Shown one piece after another: positions 9,152-18,955 of a stretch of 64,000 nucleotides of DNA (the stretch's first letter is position 1; every line of letters starts with the position of its first letter). The position numbers were made by a program, and so were the translations under genes. The stretch spans positions 248,001-312,000 of the forward strand of contig NZ_JADYTL010000002.1 in assembly GCF_021531055.1 (NCBI RefSeq), written 5' to 3'. The notes under the pieces are model-generated. The model saw only the letters and a program-made list of their open reading frames with translations, did not search any database and was not told the origin of the DNA. The DNA is from Collinsella tanakaei. GTDB taxonomy: Bacteria; Actinomycetota; Coriobacteriia; Coriobacteriales; Coriobacteriaceae.

Positions 9152-9940
9152 CTAGAGCTGGCCGCCCTGCATGGAGCACCAGGGGCCGCGCTCGTCGACG
9201 GTCAGGATAACCGGACCGTCGTCGGTGATGGCGATGGTGTTCTCGTAGTGCGCGGCGGCCAGGTGGTCGTTGGTCGCGACGACCCAACCGTCGGCACCGG
9301 TGGTCACATGGTTGGTGCCGAGCGTGATCATCGGCTCGATGGCGATGACCATACCGGCCTGCAGACGGACGCCGCGTCCCTTCTTACCGTAGTTGGGGAC
9401 GTTGGGGTCCTCGTGCATGTTGCGGCCGACGCCGTGACCGACGTAATCGCGCAGCACGCCGTAGCCGTGGGCCTCGGCGAGCGTCTGGACGGCATGTCCG
9501 ATGTCGCCGATGTGGTTGCCCGGCACGGCCTGCTCGATGCCGGCCTTGAGACAGTCGCGCGTGACCTCGCACAGGGCCTGCACCTCGGGCGAGGGCGTGC
9601 CGCAGTAGAAGGTCCACGCGTTGTCGCCCACCCAGCCGTCGACGATCGCACCGGTATCGACCGAGATGATGTCGCCGTCGCGCAGGATGACATCCGGGTT
9701 GGGGATGCCGTGGACGACCTGATCGTTCACGCTCGCGCAGATCGTGCCCGGAAAACCGCCGTAGCCCTTGAACGCGGGCACGCCGCCGTGCATGCGGATG
9801 ATCTGCTCGGCGAGCTGATCGAGCTCGAAGGTCGATACGCCGGGGCGCACCATGGCCCCAACGCGGCGGAGCGCCATCTTAGACAGCGCTCCAGCCTTCT
9901 TCATCTGCTCGATCTCTTGTGCAGACTTGATCTTGATCAT
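9152..9940 (-). CDS. map: Methionine aminopeptidase, type I
   Basis: Removes initiator methionine from new proteins. The 262 residues have the pita-bread fold signature: SVDTGAIVDGWVGDNAW supplies two metal-binding Asp residues, then GHGVGRNMHEDP, IEPMIT and the ENTIAI segment supply the His and two Glu ligands. The start MIKIKSAQEIEQM at 9940 overlaps the adk stop in ATGA, so translation is coupled. A longer upstream frame lies inside adk and was discounted. Confidence 0.97.
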   Translation of the reverse strand: MIKIKSAQEIEQMKKAGALSKMALRRVGAMVRPGVSTFELDQLAEQIIRMHGGVPAFKGYGGFPGTICASVNDQVVHGIPNPDVILRDGDIISVDTGAIVDGWVGDNAWTFYCGTPSPEVQALCEVTRDCLKAGIEQAVPGNHIGDIGHAVQTLAEAHGYGVLRDYVGHGVGRNMHEDPNVPNYGKKGRGVRLQAGMVIAIEPMITLGTNHVTTGADGWVVATNDHLAAAHYENTIAITDDGPVILTVDERGPWCSMQGGQL

Positions 9941-10563
9941 AGACCGAGGACTTCCTTCGCAGCGGCGTAGACCGCGTCGATCTTGCCCTGGCCATCGACG
10001 ATCTTGAGCTTGCCCTGGCCGCGGTAGTACTCCACGAGCGGGGCGGTGTTCTTCTCGTAGACGTCCAGACGGTTGGCGATCGTCTCGGGCTTGTCGTCGT
10101 CGCGCTGGTACATCTCGCCTGCGCACTTGGGGCAGACCTCATCGGCGGCGGTGCCGGTGTAGCCGCAGTCGCGGCAGGCACGACGGCTGGAGAGACGGTC
10201 GATGATGACGTTCGAGGCGACGTCGACCAGCAGCGCGCAGTCGAGCTCGCGATGCAGCCCGGACAGCTCGGAGTCGAGCGTCACGGCCTGGACCGTGTTG
10301 CGCGGGAACCCGTCGAGGATGAAGCCCTTCTGGGCGTCGTCGGCGGCCAGGCGCTCCTTGACCAGGTCGATCACGAGCTGGTCGGGGACGAGCTCGCCGG
10401 CATCCATGTACTTCTTGGCCTGGATGCCGAGGGCGGTACCGCCCTTGACGGCGGCGCGAAGAAGGTCGCCGGTGGAGATGTGCGCGACGCCGTACTCGGC
10501 GACGAGCTGCTGGGCCAGGGTGCCCTTACCGGCACCGGGCGCTCCCAAAAGCACGAGATTCAT
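9937..10563 (-). CDS. adk: Adenylate kinase
   Basis: Interconverts ATP + AMP and 2 ADP. P-loop GAPGAGKGT at about residues 7-15; the lid carries the zinc-binding quartet CRDC...CPKC near residues 130-150, so this is the long, structural-zinc form. LDGFPRN is intact. 208 residues. It lies between secY and map and overlaps map. Confidence 0.97.
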   Translation of the reverse strand: MNLVLLGAPGAGKGTLAQQLVAEYGVAHISTGDLLRAAVKGGTALGIQAKKYMDAGELVPDQLVIDLVKERLAADDAQKGFILDGFPRNTVQAVTLDSELSGLHRELDCALLVDVASNVIIDRLSSRRACRDCGYTGTAADEVCPKCAGEMYQRDDDKPETIANRLDVYEKNTAPLVEYYRGQGKLKIVDGQGKIDAVYAAAKEVLGL

Positions 10564-10586
10564 CGGTACTCCTTACCTTCGTGAAC

Positions 10587-11876
10587 CTACTTGAAGAACC
10601 CGTCGTAATCGTACATCTTGAGCTGGCTCTCCAGCTTGGCGATGGTGTCGAGCACCACGCCGACCATGATGAGCACCGAGGTGCCGCCGAAGGCCTGGAT
10701 GAGCTGGTTGCCGGTGAACGAGAACACGATGGACGGCACGATGGCGATGAGCGCCAGGAAGATGGCCGACGGCAGCGTGATCTTGTTCAGGGCGTTCTTG
10801 ATGTAGGCCGCGGTGGCGCGACCGGGGCGAACGCCGGGGATGAAGCCGCCCTGCTTCTTGAGGTTCTCGGCCGTGTCCTCGGGATTGAACACCATGGAGG
10901 TGTAGAAGTACGCGAAGAACACGATGAGGGCCACGTTGAGGATCCAGTTGATCCAGCCGGACGACAGCGCACCCGCGACCGCCTGGATCCAGCCGATGCC
11001 GGGGAAGAACACGGCGAGCTGGGCGGGCAGGTACAGGATGGCGCTCGCGAAGATGATGGGGATGACGCCGGCGGTGTTGACCTTGATCGGCAGATAGGTG
11101 GACTGGCCACCCATGATGCGACGGCCCACGACGCGCTTGGCGTACTGCACCGGGATGCGGCGCTGGCCGCGCTCCAGGTACACGATCAGCGGGATGACGA
11201 GCAGGATGACCACCACGATGACCGCGGTGAGGATCAGGCTCGCCGAGGTGCCGTCGGACACGGACGAGAAGATCGCCTGGGGCAGGCCCGCCATGATGTT
11301 GGCGAAGATGATCAGGCTCATGCCGTTGCCGATACCGCGCTGGGTGATGAGCTCGCCGATCCACATGATCAGCATGGCGCCGGCGACAAGGGTGCCGACC
11401 ACCATGATGTCGAGGATGACCTCGGGAGCGCCGGCACCCGTGAACGAGATGCCGAAGCTCTTGAAGAGGAACAGGTAGCCCACCGCGTTGAGCAGCGCGA
11501 GCGCAAGCGTCAGATAACGGGAGTACTGGGTGATCTTGGTCTGACCGACCTCGCCCTCGCGAGCCAGCTCATGCAGGGACGGAACCACGCTCTGGAGCAT
11601 CTGCATGATGATGGAGCTCGTGATGTAGGGCATGATACCCAGCGAGAACACCGAGACGTAGGAGAGCGCGCCACCTGAGAACAGGTTCAGCAGCGCCATT
11701 GCGCCCGAGGCGACCGTGTTGCCGGTCGCCTCGAAAAGGCCCAGCATCGCCTGGAAGGGGATGCCGGGCACAGGGACGTGGGCACCGACGCGGTACACCA
11801 CGAGCATAGCAATGGTGAAGATGATCTTGTCGCGCAGCTCCTTGATACGGAATGCGTTTTTAAGACCAGTTAGCAC
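10587..11876 (-). CDS. secY: Protein translocase subunit SecY
   Basis: Central pore of the Sec translocon. 429 residues with about ten membrane helices and the characteristic segments FSLGIMPYITSSIIMQ (plug and helix 2 region), GIGNGMSLIIFANI, and an ERGQRRIPVQYAKRVVG cytoplasmic loop. The start overlaps the end of rplO by 7 bp. Confidence 0.97.
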   Translation of the reverse strand: MLTGLKNAFRIKELRDKIIFTIAMLVVYRVGAHVPVPGIPFQAMLGLFEATGNTVASGAMALLNLFSGGALSYVSVFSLGIMPYITSSIIMQMLQSVVPSLHELAREGEVGQTKITQYSRYLTLALALLNAVGYLFLFKSFGISFTGAGAPEVILDIMVVGTLVAGAMLIMWIGELITQRGIGNGMSLIIFANIMAGLPQAIFSSVSDGTSASLILTAVIVVVILLVIPLIVYLERGQRRIPVQYAKRVVGRRIMGGQSTYLPIKVNTAGVIPIIFASAILYLPAQLAVFFPGIGWIQAVAGALSSGWINWILNVALIVFFAYFYTSMVFNPEDTAENLKKQGGFIPGVRPGRATAAYIKNALNKITLPSAIFLALIAIVPSIVFSFTGNQLIQAFGGTSVLIMVGVVLDTIAKLESQLKMYDYDGFFK

Positions 11877-12319
11877 GGGAGCTCGACCTTTCCGCCGGCG
11901 GCCTCGATCTTGGCCTGGGCGGAAGCCGAGACCTTGTCGACCTTGACCGTGAGCTTCTTCGTGATTTCACCGTTGCCGAGCACCTTGACGGGCTCGAATT
12001 CGTTCTTGATGATGCCGGCGGCCTTGAGCGCGGCACCGTCGACGACAGCGCCGTCCTCGAACTTCTCCTCAAGACGGGAGACGTTCACGGGCGCGAACTC
12101 GATGCGACGGGGGTTCTTGAAGCCGGGGAGCTTGGGCAGACGCATCGCGAGCGGGGTCTGGCCGCCCTCGAAGCCGGCACCCTTGGTGCCGCCGGAACGC
12201 GAACCCTGGCCGTTCTGACCACGGCCGGCGTAGGTGCCCTGGCCGGAAGAGTTGCCGCGACCGATGCGCTTGCGCTTGTGAGTAGAGCCCGCGTTGGGCT
12301 TAAGGTCATGAAGCTGCAT
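11870..12319 (-). CDS. rplO: 50S ribosomal protein L15
   Basis: Large-subunit assembly protein. It starts MQLHDLKPNAGS, has the Gly/Arg-rich RIGRGNSSGQGTYAGRGQ region and the FEGGQTPLAMRLPKLPGF block. 149 residues, normal. Overlaps secY. Confidence 0.97.
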   Translation of the reverse strand: MQLHDLKPNAGSTHKRKRIGRGNSSGQGTYAGRGQNGQGSRSGGTKGAGFEGGQTPLAMRLPKLPGFKNPRRIEFAPVNVSRLEEKFEDGAVVDGAALKAAGIIKNEFEPVKVLGNGEITKKLTVKVDKVSASAQAKIEAAGGKVELPC

Positions 12320-12321
12320 TG

Positions 12322-12504
12322 CTACTCCTCTACAATCTCGACAAGGTGCTTGACCTTGAAGATCATGCCGCGAACGCTCTCGTTGTCGGCGATCTCGCGC
12401 ACCTCACGGATGCGGTGCAGGCCGAGCGCGCGCACGGTCCTCTTCTGGTCCTCCTTGCAGCCGTTGATGCTGCGGACCTGCTGAATCTTGATGGTCTTAG
12501 CCAT
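12322..12504 (-). CDS. rpmD: 50S ribosomal protein L30
   Basis: A 60-residue L30 with IQQVRSINGCKEDQKRTVRA followed by LGLHRIREVREI and a C-terminal KVKHLVEIVEE. It is packed 2 bp from rplO and 2 bp from rpsE. Confidence 0.96.
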   Translation of the reverse strand: MAKTIKIQQVRSINGCKEDQKRTVRALGLHRIREVREIADNESVRGMIFKVKHLVEIVEE

Positions 12505-12506
12505 GC

Positions 12507-13031
<525 letters not shown>

Positions 13032-13045
13032 TTGCTACATACCTC

Positions 13046-13408
13046 CTAGAACTTCAGGCCGGCGGCGCGGGCGCCATCGGCGAGGGCCTTGACACGGCCG
13101 TGATAGATGCGGCCGCCGCGGTCGAAGGTGACGGCCTCGATGCCGGCGTCGAGGGCGCGCTTGCCCACGAGCTCGCCGACCTTCTCGGCAGCCTCCTTGT
13201 TCGAGGTGGTCATGCCCTCGAACTCCTTCTCGAGCGTCGAGGCGGACACGAGGGTGTGGCCCTTGGTGTCGTCGACGATCTGAGCGTAGATGTTGGCGTT
13301 GGTGCGGGTGACGCGCAGGCGCGGACGCTCGGGGGTACCGAAGATCTTGCCGCGGACACGACGCTGACGGCGCTTGAGGCCTTCCCTCTTCGCCTTGTTC
13401 TTATCCAT
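13046..13408 (-). CDS. rplR: 50S ribosomal protein L18
   Basis: 5S rRNA-binding protein. The 120 residues include [40 protein letters not shown] and the C-terminal [20 protein letters not shown]. Confidence 0.97.
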   Translation of the reverse strand: MDKNKAKREGLKRRQRRVRGKIFGTPERPRLRVTRTNANIYAQIVDDTKGHTLVSASTLEKEFEGMTTSNKEAAEKVGELVGKRALDAGIEAVTFDRGGRIYHGRVKALADGARAAGLKF

Positions 13409-13432
13409 GCGAAACTCCTTAGAAGTACTGTG

Positions 13433-13454
13433 CCGGCACCTGACGGGGTGCCGG
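13433..13454. other. Hairpin between rplF and rplR
   Basis: An 8-bp perfect stem (CCGGCACC/GGTGCCGG) with a 6-nt loop lies in the 69-bp gap between two ribosomal genes. No T tract follows, so it may be a processing or regulatory hairpin rather than a terminator. Confidence 0.4.
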
Positions 13455-13477
13455 TCTTACCGGCGTGGGAACGCCTA

Positions 13478-14014
13478 CTACTTAGCGGCCTTACCGAGCT
13501 TGCGGCGGATGTGCTCGCCGACATAGTGGATACCCTTGCCCTTGTAAGGCTCAGGCGGACGCTTGGAGCGGATCTCGGCCGCAACCTGGCCGACCTGCTG
13601 CTTGTCGATGCCCTTGACATGGATGTGGGTGTTGTCGGGCACCTCGAAGGTGATGCCTTCGGGAGCGGGGTAGGTCACGGGGTGCGAATAGCCGAGCGAG
13701 AGCTCGAGGGTCGTGCCCTTGAGCTGGACACGGTAGCCGACGCCGGCGAGCTCAAGGGACTTGGTGAAGCCCTCGGAGACGCCCTCGACCATGTTGGCGA
13801 TGAGGGCACGGGTCAGGCCATGGCGAGCGCGGGTCTCGCGCTCATCGTCGGGACGGGAGACGGTCAGGACGCCATCCTCGACGTTGATGGCGAGCTTGTT
13901 GTAGAAATCCATCTCGAGGGTGCCCTTGGAACCCTTGACGGCGATGTGGTTGCCGTCGACTGCCACTTCGACTCCGGCGGGAATCTGGACAGGCTTATTA
14001 CCGATACGAGACAC
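13478..14014 (-). CDS. rplF: 50S ribosomal protein L6
   Basis: Two-domain protein near the factor-binding site. It starts MSRIGNKPVQIPAGV, has GVGYRVQLKGTTLELSLGYS, and ends in the conserved KGKGIHYVGEHIRRKLGKAAK region. 178 residues. Confidence 0.97.
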   Translation of the reverse strand: MSRIGNKPVQIPAGVEVAVDGNHIAVKGSKGTLEMDFYNKLAINVEDGVLTVSRPDDERETRARHGLTRALIANMVEGVSEGFTKSLELAGVGYRVQLKGTTLELSLGYSHPVTYPAPEGITFEVPDNTHIHVKGIDKQQVGQVAAEIRSKRPPEPYKGKGIHYVGEHIRRKLGKAAK

Positions 14015-14047
14015 GGGTGTATCCTTTCCTTCTACGCGCCGAAACGA

Positions 14048-14446
14048 CTACCAGACGAATGCGATGATCTCGCCGCCGACACCCGTCGCGCGGGCATCGC
14101 GGTCGGTCATGACGCCGCGGCTGGTGGAGATGATGGCGGTACCGAGGCCACCGCGGACGCGGGGCAGGTCGGCGACGCCGGCGTACTTGCGCAGACCGGG
14201 CTTGGAAATGCGCTTGATGCCCTGGATGACCTTGGTCTTCTTGGGGCCGTACTTGAGGGTGATGTGGAGGGTCTTCTGGGGGACGGTATCCTCGACCGTG
14301 TAGCCCTCGATGTAGCCCTCCTCGTAGATGACGCGTGCGATCTCCACGAGCTTCTTGCTGCTCGGCATGGAGACCTCGGCCTTGTTCGCAGAATTCGCGT
14401 TGCGAATGCGCGTCAGCATATCTGCGATCGGGTCTGTGACGTTCAT
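14048..14446 (-). CDS. rpsH: 30S ribosomal protein S8
   Basis: Primary 16S rRNA binder and, in many bacteria, repressor of its own operon. It starts [18 protein letters not shown] and ends with [20 protein letters not shown]. The ATG at 14446 was chosen; an upstream in-frame ATG at 14482 adds non-homologous residues. 132 residues. Confidence 0.96.
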   Translation of the reverse strand: MNVTDPIADMLTRIRNANSANKAEVSMPSSKKLVEIARVIYEEGYIEGYTVEDTVPQKTLHITLKYGPKKTKVIQGIKRISKPGLRKYAGVADLPRVRGGLGTAIISTSRGVMTDRDARATGVGGEIIAFVW

Positions 14447-14573
14447 GCAGATTCTCCTTCGTTCTTGATGAACCTGTGCCACCGGTTCTCATCCACCCGT
14501 AGCGGACGAGCCTTGAGAATGGCACGATCTTCCGTGCAGCGCGCCTGTTTGGGCGCGGTGCGCTGGCAGTGAC

Positions 14574-14759
14574 TTACCAGCTGGCCTTCTTGATGCCGGG
14601 AAGTTCGCCCTTGAGCGCGAGCTCGCGGAAGCAGACACGGCACAGACCGAACTTACGGTAGACCGAGTGCGGACGGCCGCAACGCTGGCAACGCGTGTAC
14701 TCACGCGTCGAGAACTTCTGCTTGCGCTGCTGCTTGACGATCATCGATGTCTTAGCCAC
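14574..14759 (-). CDS. rpsN: 30S ribosomal protein S14, type Z
   Basis: The 61-residue zinc form: [17 protein letters not shown] followed by RVCFRELA provides the C-x2-C...C-x2-C zinc site. Lies between rplE and rpsH; the 127-bp gap to rpsH has no gene. Confidence 0.96.
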   Translation of the reverse strand: MAKTSMIVKQQRKQKFSTREYTRCQRCGRPHSVYRKFGLCRVCFRELALKGELPGIKKASW

Positions 14760-14843
14760 TTATTTCCTCCTCACTGATGTGTATCAAAGCGCCGGACGGG
14801 CAGCACGCCGGTTGCGCGCCGCCCGGAGCCGGGGCAGATGAAC

Positions 14844-15401
14844 CTATTTCTTGAACGGGAACCCGAAGGCGTCCAGAAGGGCCTTGGCCTCTTCGTCGGT
14901 CTTCGCGGTCGTCACGATGGTGATGTCCATACCGCGGGTGCGATCGATCGAGTCGAAGTCGATCTCGGGGAAGATCAGCTGCTCGGTGACACCCATGGAG
15001 AAGTTGCCGCGGCCGTCGAAGCTCTTGGGCGAGATGCCGCGGAAGTCGCGGATACGGGGGATGGCCACGGAGGTCAGACGGTCGAAGAACTCCCACATGC
15101 GGTCGCCGCGCAGGGTGACCTTGGCGCCGATCGGCATGCCGGCACGCAGGTGGAACGATGCGATGGACTTGCGGGCGCGGGTGACCATCGGCTGCTGGCC
15201 GGTGATGGCGCGCAGGTCGCGGACGGCACCCTCGATCGCCTTGGAATCGGTGGCGGCCTCGCCGACGCCCATGTTCACGACGATCTTCTCGAACTTCGGG
15301 ATCATCATGACGTTCTTGTACTGGAACTTGTCATGCAGCTGCTGCTTGACCTCGTTGTCGTACTTGGCCTTGAGGCGCGGGACGTACTTCTCTTCTGCCA
15401 T
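14844..15401 (-). CDS. rplE: 50S ribosomal protein L5
   Basis: 5S rRNA-binding protein. Shows [36 protein letters not shown] and the C-terminal [20 protein letters not shown]. The ATG at 15401 was chosen because the upstream in-frame GTG overlaps the AAGGAG ribosome-binding site. It is the first gene of this ribosomal run: rplX and rplN, normally directly upstream, are absent. Confidence 0.96.
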   Translation of the reverse strand: MAEEKYVPRLKAKYDNEVKQQLHDKFQYKNVMMIPKFEKIVVNMGVGEAATDSKAIEGAVRDLRAITGQQPMVTRARKSIASFHLRAGMPIGAKVTLRGDRMWEFFDRLTSVAIPRIRDFRGISPKSFDGRGNFSMGVTEQLIFPEIDFDSIDRTRGMDITIVTTAKTDEEAKALLDAFGFPFKK

Positions 15402-15566
15402 GTTCACTCCTTCGGGGTTTTAAGCACGGGGCAAGTGGCTCGGCGGTCGGCGGCCGGTATGCACGGCCTGGTGCCTCGCTGTCCTCGTGCCTCCTGTCGC
15501 GTTCACGCCGGGTATGGCGGACCGGCATGACGATTGACCGACAGGAGCCGGGCAATACGAGTCGGT

Positions 15567-15595
15567 ATGATACGCGTATGCGGCGCCGATTGCCA
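15567..15595 (-). promoter_or_regulatory. Candidate promoter of the rplE-led operon
   Basis: On the minus strand TGGCAA, 17 bp, TATCAT. The -10 box is good and the -35 poor. It lies about 165 bp upstream of rplE in gene-free DNA, where a promoter is needed because the operon begins at rplE. Confidence 0.35.
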
Positions 15596-15655
15596 GAAAA
15601 ACCTTGCATGCTGTGGAAATCCACATTTTCCCGCGGAAACGGGCAGGTGCATGTG

Positions 15656-15762
15656 GTGCCGCGGGGATGTAAAAGCACCCCAGGGGTTTTCTTACACCGG
15701 CGCGGGATATTCCCGCGCCGGTGTAAGAAAACCCCTGGGGTGCTTTTACATCCCCGCGGCAC
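15656..15762. repeat. Family E long perfect hairpin, copy 1 (52-bp arms, 3-nt loop)
   Basis: Arms 15656-15707 and 15711-15762 are perfectly complementary over 52 bp with only TAT between them. The inner part carries ACCCCAGGGGTTTT then TTACAC, shared with copies at 16978 and 59322; the outer and innermost bases are unique to this locus. It lies between the zinc-ribbon gene (stop at 15811) and rplE. The rest of the 409-bp gap holds only a candidate promoter. Confidence 0.9.
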
Positions 15763-15810
15763 GCCGCAACCGGGTGCATTTACATCTGCCCGCAGGAAGG
15801 CCGGACGCCG

Positions 15811-16926
15811 TCAGTTCATCCGATAGAGCGTGAACGCGATCTCGCCGTCATCGTAGCGGGCCTCCACCACGGCGGTGCCGCTGTAGATGGGCGTGGAGCT
15901 CGCCCCCACCGCATCGAGCATGTCGGAGAGCGGCAGCCCGTAGGTGTCCATGGAGATGTCCTCCGGCAGCAGCGAGCTCGACGGCTGGTAGACGTCGAAG
16001 GTCACCTGGTAGAGGTTATCGCCCAAATCCGTGGCCGAGGTCACGGCCGAGACACCCTGGCTCGGCCAGGCGACGCCCGTCTCGTAGACGTAGTAGAACC
16101 AGCCGTCGTGCACGGTGCCGCGATCGGCGTTCGGCGCGTGCGTCTCGCCGGGGTTCTTGTCGTAGACCAGATCGCTTTCGGTGAAGGCGAGCCCGAAGTA
16201 ACGGTCCATCAGATCGATGAAGTAATCGGCGGGGATGCGCATGGCGTAGCCCTCGTCGCCCATCGCGTCGCCGCTCGACACGCCCTCCAGGTGCGGGTTG
16301 TTGTTGTAGGCCATGTGGTACTGCATGAAACGGATGAGCTCGAAGCGCATGTCGTCGGTGAGCGGCTCGTCGCGATCGAAGTGGTCACGCGTCGTCAGGC
16401 CGGCCGCCAGCTCGGAGAAGTTCGAGATGAAGACGTTGATCGCCTCGTAATCGTCTCGATCGGACAGGTCGAGCTGGATGGAGCTGGGCACGAACTCGCG
16501 GGTGGGCTGGGATTCGACCCGCTGGGTGCGCCCGACGGCGCCCGTGCCATCCGCATCGGCGCCATCGTCCGCATCAGCCTCGCCGGCGGCGGACTCCCCC
16601 GTCGCGTCGCCCTCGTTCATGACCACGCTGATCGAGGTGCCGGAGGTCACCGGCTCCTCCTCGTGCTCCCACGGCGCCGTGATGACGCCCGTGGCGAACA
16701 GGACGGCCGGGACGCCGATGAAGATCGCGATGAGGACCACGGCGATGACGGCGACCGTCGGCGCCTTGGAGGCGCGCTGGGGCGCGGGAGTCTGTTGCTG
16801 GGACGTGGGCTGAACTGCGGTGTCGCCCGCAGGGGCCTGGGAGGCCGCCGTGTCGAGCGGAGCCCCGCACTCCGTGCAGAAACGCGAACCCTCCGCCATG
16901 ATGGTTCCACAGCGCTGACAGATCAT
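15811..16926 (-). CDS. Zinc-ribbon membrane protein of unknown function
   Basis: 371 residues. An N-terminal zinc ribbon (CQRC at 3-6 and CTEC at 17-20) and a Pro/Gln-rich linker are followed by one membrane helix (about 55-80, rich in Val, Ile and Ala), an acidic low-complexity linker and a ~220-residue outer domain with no motif I recognise. The ribbon should be cytoplasmic and the C-terminal domain extracellular. This layout is common in actinobacterial proteins of unknown role. It lies between two family E hairpins and is probably monocistronic. Confidence 0.7.
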   Translation of the reverse strand: MICQRCGTIMAEGSRFCTECGAPLDTAASQAPAGDTAVQPTSQQQTPAPQRASKAPTVAVIAVVLIAIFIGVPAVLFATGVITAPWEHEEEPVTSGTSISVVMNEGDATGESAAGEADADDGADADGTGAVGRTQRVESQPTREFVPSSIQLDLSDRDDYEAINVFISNFSELAAGLTTRDHFDRDEPLTDDMRFELIRFMQYHMAYNNNPHLEGVSSGDAMGDEGYAMRIPADYFIDLMDRYFGLAFTESDLVYDKNPGETHAPNADRGTVHDGWFYYVYETGVAWPSQGVSAVTSATDLGDNLYQVTFDVYQPSSSLLPEDISMDTYGLPLSDMLDAVGASSTPIYSGTAVVEARYDDGEIAFTLYRMN

Positions 16927-16977
16927 CGCAATCCCCCGTCATCCGATCGAATATCCCTCGGCATCCCATTGTAACCC

Positions 16978-17067
16978 CCATGCAAAATAACCCCAGGGGT
17001 TTTATTACACGAAGGGCATCTCCCGATGCCCTTCGTGTAATAAAACCCCTGGGGTTATTTTGCATGG
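16978..17067. repeat. Family E long perfect hairpin, copy 2 (43-bp arms, 4-nt loop)
   Basis: Arms 16978-17020 and 17025-17067 are perfectly complementary with loop TCCC. The AACCCCAGGGGTTTT and TTACAC blocks match copy 1, while the loop-proximal GAAGGGCATC is locus-specific. It starts 17 bp after the stop of the next gene and probably acts as its terminator. Confidence 0.9.
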
Positions 17068-17083
17068 TGTGTCGAAGTGGGAA

Positions 17084-17692
17084 CTAGTCGTTGCGCTTCT
17101 GCACGATGGCGCCGACGACGGTGAGCACGATGACGCCCACGAGGATCGGCGTGGCATAGGCGGCGGAGAAGTCGCCGCCGATATAGGAGGACAGGGCGTC
17201 GAAGGTCGCGGCGGCATCGCCCGGGACGGCGAGCTCGGCGAGCTTGCCGAACGACAGGACGGCCGCGAGCAGGTTGGACGAGACGAACGTCGCGCCGGCG
17301 TACGCCGTGCCCAGGCGCACGAACAGGTCGCACCAGCGCAGGGCGGCAAGGCCGATCAGCAGCGCGGCGACCGCCATGATGATGCCGAGGTAATCGCCGG
17401 CTTCGGCGGGAAGCAGCATCGTCACGATGAAGCCGAGGGCCGCACCCGACAGCGCGCCGATCGAAAACACGCCGGCCTTGTACATGTACTTGGACAGCAA
17501 CGCGGCCACGAAACCGACCACGACCGCTACCACGATCGAGGTCGCGGAGCCCTCGGAGGCGGACAGGCCGATGTTGAGCACGCCGAGGAACACGAGCGCG
17601 CCGAGCATGATGTAGAACAGCTTCTTGCCGACAAAGCAGGCGATGGCGCCCGCGGCGATGTTGACGAGCAGGTACAGGATCACGAATGCCAT
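17084..17692 (-). CDS. Polytopic membrane protein of unknown function
   Basis: About 202 residues with around seven hydrophobic helices and few charged loops; ends in VQKRND. It resembles DUF4203/TMEM198-like small membrane proteins in hydropathy (weak inference). The ATG at 17692 follows AAAGGA; a longer frame at 17755 has no good ribosome-binding site. A family E hairpin follows its stop codon. Confidence 0.65.
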   Translation of the reverse strand: MAFVILYLLVNIAAGAIACFVGKKLFYIMLGALVFLGVLNIGLSASEGSATSIVVAVVVGFVAALLSKYMYKAGVFSIGALSGAALGFIVTMLLPAEAGDYLGIIMAVAALLIGLAALRWCDLFVRLGTAYAGATFVSSNLLAAVLSFGKLAELAVPGDAAATFDALSSYIGGDFSAAYATPILVGVIVLTVVGAIVQKRND

Positions 17693-17825
17693 GACGATCC
17701 TTTCGCACGATCGATATGACCCGGCCATGACAGCGAAACCGCCCTGCGCTGGCAAAGGAATATCCGACGATACGCCGACTCCCCTGCTATCGACCCCCTT
17801 CGCACGCGGCTCGTGAACCGATCGT

Positions 17826-18851
17826 TCAGTGCGGGCGCGGCAACAGGGCGGTGCGGCGATGCTCGATCATCTGGGCCGCGATGCTCACGGCGATCTCGGC
17901 GGGCGTCTCCGCATGGATGGGAAGGCCGATGGGCATGTGCAGCCGCTCGGCGTCCTGCGCGGAGAAGCCGTCCGCGATCAGGCGGTCGCGCACGAAGCCC
18001 GTCTTGCGCTTGCTGCCCAAGCAGCCCACATACGACGGATGCGCCGCAAGCGCCTGGGAGATGACCTCGTAGTCGCTACCATGCCCCGAGGTGGCGCTCA
18101 CCACGAGGTCGCGCCCGCCGATGGAGCACGTCGCGGCGAGGTCGTCGTAATCCACGAGCCTGCGCTCGAGCGCACCCGGCAGCAGCTCCTCGGTCAGCAT
18201 CTCGGGACGGTCGTCGCAGGCGATCACGGCAAAGCCGGCGGCGGAAAGCGCCGCCGTCAGCGCGCGCCCCACATGTCCGCAGCCGAAGATATAGGTGAAG
18301 CCCTCCGGACAGATGGGCTCGAGGTAGCGTCCCTCGGCCACACCGGCGACGATCGCATGCCGGTCGGCCGGATGCTCCACGGCCACAGGCAGCGTGCCCG
18401 CCACCGTGCGAGCCGAGTCCCGCCCGTGCGCCGCGCCGTCGGGCGCCTCGCCGAACGGAGCCAGATCGAGGGCGAACACGCCCTCCCCATGCGCGGCGAG
18501 CACGTCGCGCACGCAGGCGAACACGTTGCGCTGCGAGGCGTCGACATACAGGTAGCATAAGGTGATCAGCCCGCCGCAGATCATGCCGGTATCGCTCTTC
18601 TTACCGCCCATGGTGTAGCTCACGGTACGGGACGCCCCCGCAGCGAGCAGCTCGGACGCCTCGGTGAGGGCGATATCCTCCACCTTGCCGCCGCCGACGG
18701 TGCCCGCCGGGGCGCGATCGGCGAACACGGCCATCCACGCGCCCGCGGAACGCGGCGAGGACCCTTGCGTCCCCATCACCATGACGAGCTCGGCGGTCTC
18801 GCCCGCATCCAACGCGGCGAGCAGTCGGTCGACGATCTCGATTTTCTCCAT
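17826..18851 (-). CDS. xdhC: XdhC/CoxI-family molybdenum hydroxylase maturation protein
   Basis: XdhC-type proteins bind molybdenum cofactor and help insert the sulfurated (here probably selenium-modified) cofactor into xanthine dehydrogenase-type enzymes. The N-terminal XdhC/CoxI domain has VMGTQGSSPRSAG and GTVGGGKVE; the C-terminal Rossmann-like domain has YIFGCGHVGRAL near residues 197-208 and SATSGHGSDYE. About 341 residues from an ATG at 18851 after AGAAGG. The gene lies downstream of yqeB in the same direction with a ~100-bp gap, and its client is probably the XdhD-like enzyme at 50-52.7 kb. Confidence 0.85.
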   Translation of the reverse strand: MEKIEIVDRLLAALDAGETAELVMVMGTQGSSPRSAGAWMAVFADRAPAGTVGGGKVEDIALTEASELLAAGASRTVSYTMGGKKSDTGMICGGLITLCYLYVDASQRNVFACVRDVLAAHGEGVFALDLAPFGEAPDGAAHGRDSARTVAGTLPVAVEHPADRHAIVAGVAEGRYLEPICPEGFTYIFGCGHVGRALTAALSAAGFAVIACDDRPEMLTEELLPGALERRLVDYDDLAATCSIGGRDLVVSATSGHGSDYEVISQALAAHPSYVGCLGSKRKTGFVRDRLIADGFSAQDAERLHMPIGLPIHAETPAEIAVSIAAQMIEHRRTALLPRPH

Positions 18852-18955
18852 GAAGGGCCTTCTCTCTCGTGTATCGGATCCCGCGCACATGCCGGGATGA
18901 CGAGGCGCGTGGATGCGCCCGGACCGCGACGCTCCGGGACGGAACGTGTCGCGCG

